A stretch of 35,743 bases of DNA from Agrococcus baldri (GTDB lineage Bacteria > Actinomycetota > Actinomycetes > Actinomycetales > Microbacteriaceae), in assembly GCA_007988785.1 (NCBI GenBank), contig BJUU01000030.1:1-35743 (forward strand). Direction: 5' to 3'. This document shows, piece after piece, positions 34,346-35,743 of this stretch. Made by a program: the position numbers and the translations under genes. Each line of letters starts with the position of its first letter. Position 1 is the stretch's first letter. The notes beneath the pieces were generated by a model. The model saw nothing but the letters and a program-made list of their open reading frames with translations, had not been told where the DNA came from and did no database searches.

Positions 34346-35029
34346 CTACGGCAGCACGACCCGCACGGCGAGCGCCACGAAGGCGGCAGCGGCGACGAGC
34401 GTGCCGATGATCGCGAGCCAGCCGTGCGGCTGCACGCTGCGGCCCACGCACGAGCCGACCAGCACGAGCACCGCGAGGTAGGTGGCCGAGACGAGCTCGA
34501 GGATGAGCATCAGCACCACCAGGTCGCCGAGCGGCGTGGGCGAGGCCGGGTCGATGAACTGCACGAAGAACGAGGCGAAGAACAGGATCGCCTTCGGGTT
34601 CAGCAGGCTGGTGACGAGCGCGGTGCGGAAGGGCGCGAGCCGCGGCCTGGCGATGATCGGGTTGGGCGCGGTGAGCGGATGCGTCGGGTTCTCCGCCGGG
34701 GCGGGCTCGGCCGCGCGGGCCCGCTTCGCGCGGATGCGCGCCACGGCGCTGCGCACCAGGCCGAGCGCGAGCCAGCACAGGTAGGCGGCGCCCGCCCAGA
34801 TCAGGATGCGGAAGACGATCGGGTTGGCCGAGAGCGCCTGCGCCGACAGCACCGCGAGCACCATCAGCACCGCGTCGCCGAGGAAGACGCCCAGCATCGC
34901 CCGGAATCCGGCGCCGCGGCCGGCGCGCAGCGCGACGGTGATGACGAACAGGCTGTTGGCTCCCGGCAGCAGCACGATCACGACCACGCCGGCTATGAAT
35001 GTCGCCAGCGTCGCGGGCTCGAGGCTCAT
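34346..35029 (-). CDS. leuE: LysE-family amino acid exporter, LeuE-like
   Basis: 227 residues from ATG 35029. Membrane exporter with about six helices. The text VVVIVLLPGANSLFVITVAL, MLGVFLGDAVLMVLAVLSAQ and SLLNPKAILFFASFFVQFID is very close to what I recall of E. coli LeuE, the leucine exporter, rather than to RhtB or LysE. A charged, Pro-rich cytoplasmic loop (RAKRARAAEPAPAENPTH) splits the two halves. It is divergent from the VKOR gene with only 42 bp between start codons. Leucine as substrate is inferred from similarity. Confidence 0.85.
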   Translation of the reverse strand: MSLEPATLATFIAGVVVIVLLPGANSLFVITVALRAGRGAGFRAMLGVFLGDAVLMVLAVLSAQALSANPIVFRILIWAGAAYLCWLALGLVRSAVARIRAKRARAAEPAPAENPTHPLTAPNPIIARPRLAPFRTALVTSLLNPKAILFFASFFVQFIDPASPTPLGDLVVLMLILELVSATYLAVLVLVGSCVGRSVQPHGWLAIIGTLVAAAAFVALAVRVVLP

Positions 35030-35071
35030 CGGGGTGCCCCCGCACTGATTGAATGATGGGCAGGAGGCCAC

Positions 35072-35692
35072 ATGTCTGACGCTCGTCCCACCCGCTTCGC
35101 CGCGCCCGTCTGGCTGGGCGTGCTGCTCATCGCCACCGGTGCGGCGGGACTGCTGGGCGCGTTCGCGCTGTCGGTCGACAAGATCGAGCTGCTGTCGAAC
35201 CCGCAGGCGGCGCTGGGCTGCGACCTCAACCCGTTCCTGAGCTGCTCGGGCGCGATGGAGTCAGAGCAGGGCTCGGCGTTCGGGTTCCCGAACCCGTTCC
35301 TGGGGCTCATGGCGTTTCCCGCTCCGATCATCATGGGTGCGCTGGCGCTGGGTCGCGTCGCGCTGCCGCGCTGGGTGTGGACGGTCTTCTCGATCGGCGT
35401 GCTCGGCGGCCTGGTGTTCGTGCTGTGGCTCGCGCAGCAGTCGATCTTCTTCCTCGGCTTCGTCTGCCCCTGGTGCTTCCTGGTGTGGATGGCCATGTAC
35501 GCGATGGCCTTCCCGCTCTGGACCTGGGGCTTCGGCTCGGGCGCGCTGCCCGCCGGCGCCGGCTTCCGCCGCTTCGCGGCGCCGCTGCAGTCGTGGGGCT
35601 GGGTGCTCTCGCTCGCGCTCGCCGTCATCGTCGTCGTGACCATCATGGTGGCGCTCCCGGGCATCCCCCGCTACATCTTCAGCGGCTTCTGA
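35072..35692 (+). CDS. Vitamin K epoxide reductase (VKOR) family membrane protein
   Basis: 206 residues, four to five membrane helices. The quinone-linked redox centre CPWC (Cys132, Cys135) and the loop cysteines Cys50 and Cys58 (in GCDLNPFLSCSGAM) are all present, so the electron relay looks intact. In actinobacteria VKOR takes the place of DsbB, reoxidising a DsbA-like thioredoxin-fold protein during secretion. No DsbA-type gene is visible before the window ends. ATG 35072 has an AGGAGG site 5 nt upstream. Confidence 0.93.
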   Translation: MSDARPTRFAAPVWLGVLLIATGAAGLLGAFALSVDKIELLSNPQAALGCDLNPFLSCSGAMESEQGSAFGFPNPFLGLMAFPAPIIMGALALGRVALPRWVWTVFSIGVLGGLVFVLWLAQQSIFFLGFVCPWCFLVWMAMYAMAFPLWTWGFGSGALPAGAGFRRFAAPLQSWGWVLSLALAVIVVVTIMVALPGIPRYIFSGF

Positions 35693-35700
35693 CAGACGAG

Positions 35701-35725
35701 CGCCGCGGCCATCACAGCCGCGGCG
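35701..35725 (+). terminator. Terminator of the VKOR gene
   Basis: CGCCGCGGC (35701-35709) pairs with GCCGCGGCG (35717-35725) around a 7-nt loop, 8 bp after the stop. The T run is missing, as often in GC-rich genomes. Confidence 0.65.
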
Positions 35726-35743
35726 CACGTCGGTCACGGGCGG

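Noticed and set aside
31548-34481. A 977-codon plus-strand frame opposite rne
   Set aside because: Leu/Ala/Arg-rich low-complexity text that mirrors the RNase E codons; the minus strand has the catalytic DVNTG, DFIDM and CEVC motifs.

Overview
The window reads as chromosome of a very GC-rich actinobacterium, most likely a Micrococcales member of the Microbacteriaceae type. Supporting signs are the order rplU-rpmA-obg-proB-proA-nadD-rsfS, an RNase E with long disordered ends, a CCA-encoding tRNA-Ala, many gene starts sitting 6-8 nt downstream of a -10 box (leaderless genes), and a dispersed-type palindrome built on GGTCGAGGAGCGC. The family-level placement is inference from gene content, not a database match.

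Layout. 1-2704 (minus): a carbohydrate or glycerophosphodiester-type ABC importer (two permeases, then a lipoprotein binding protein that runs off the left edge). 2782-3779: a scar in which two divergent genes, a pterin-dehydratase/VOC protein and a DHFR/RibD-type reductase, have both lost their 5' ends at one junction and carry frameshifts. 3905-9442: an accessory island, visibly poorer in GC than its surroundings, with a four-helix membrane protein, a possible 52-residue leader ORF, and a giant STAND-type ATPase with an N-terminal PD-(D/E)xK-like nuclease domain and a long alpha-helical repeat region. This looks like an Avs-type antiphage sensor. 9605-10369: two decayed IS481-family copies, a 15-bp duplicate of the 3' end of tRNA-Ala(GGC), and the intact tRNA, which is the probable integration point.

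10484-12554 (plus): the KtrB/KtrA potassium uptake pair. 12526-13872 (minus): a YibE/F membrane protein overlapping ktrA tail to tail. 13890-22371 (minus): a tightly overlapping catabolic operon in the order bkdA-bkdB-bkdC-accD1-accA1-maoC-citE. It covers the branched-chain keto acid dehydrogenase (E1 alpha, E1 beta, E2), an acyl-CoA carboxylase of the methylcrotonyl type, a MaoC hydratase and a CitE-type lyase, and it matches the leucine/itaconate locus of Mycobacterium tuberculosis without the acyl-CoA dehydrogenase gene. A divergent Lrp/AsnC regulator (22545-23018) shares an intergenic region that contains phased GCGCAWT half-sites and a perfect palindrome over its own start codon. A CatE-like extradiol dioxygenase follows, then a nested inverted repeat.

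24071-30910 (minus): rsfS, a disordered single-pass membrane protein, nadD, a 58-residue membrane protein, proA, proB (lacking the PUA domain), obg, rpmA, rplU. 31065-31334 (plus): a DUF4031 protein. 31386-34154 (minus): rne. 34346-35029 (minus): leuE-like amino acid exporter. 35072-35692 (plus): VKOR-family disulfide enzyme with a terminator.

The most novel part is the 3.9-9.4 kb island. The best regulatory observations are the Lrp operator array and the recurrent leaderless promoter layout.
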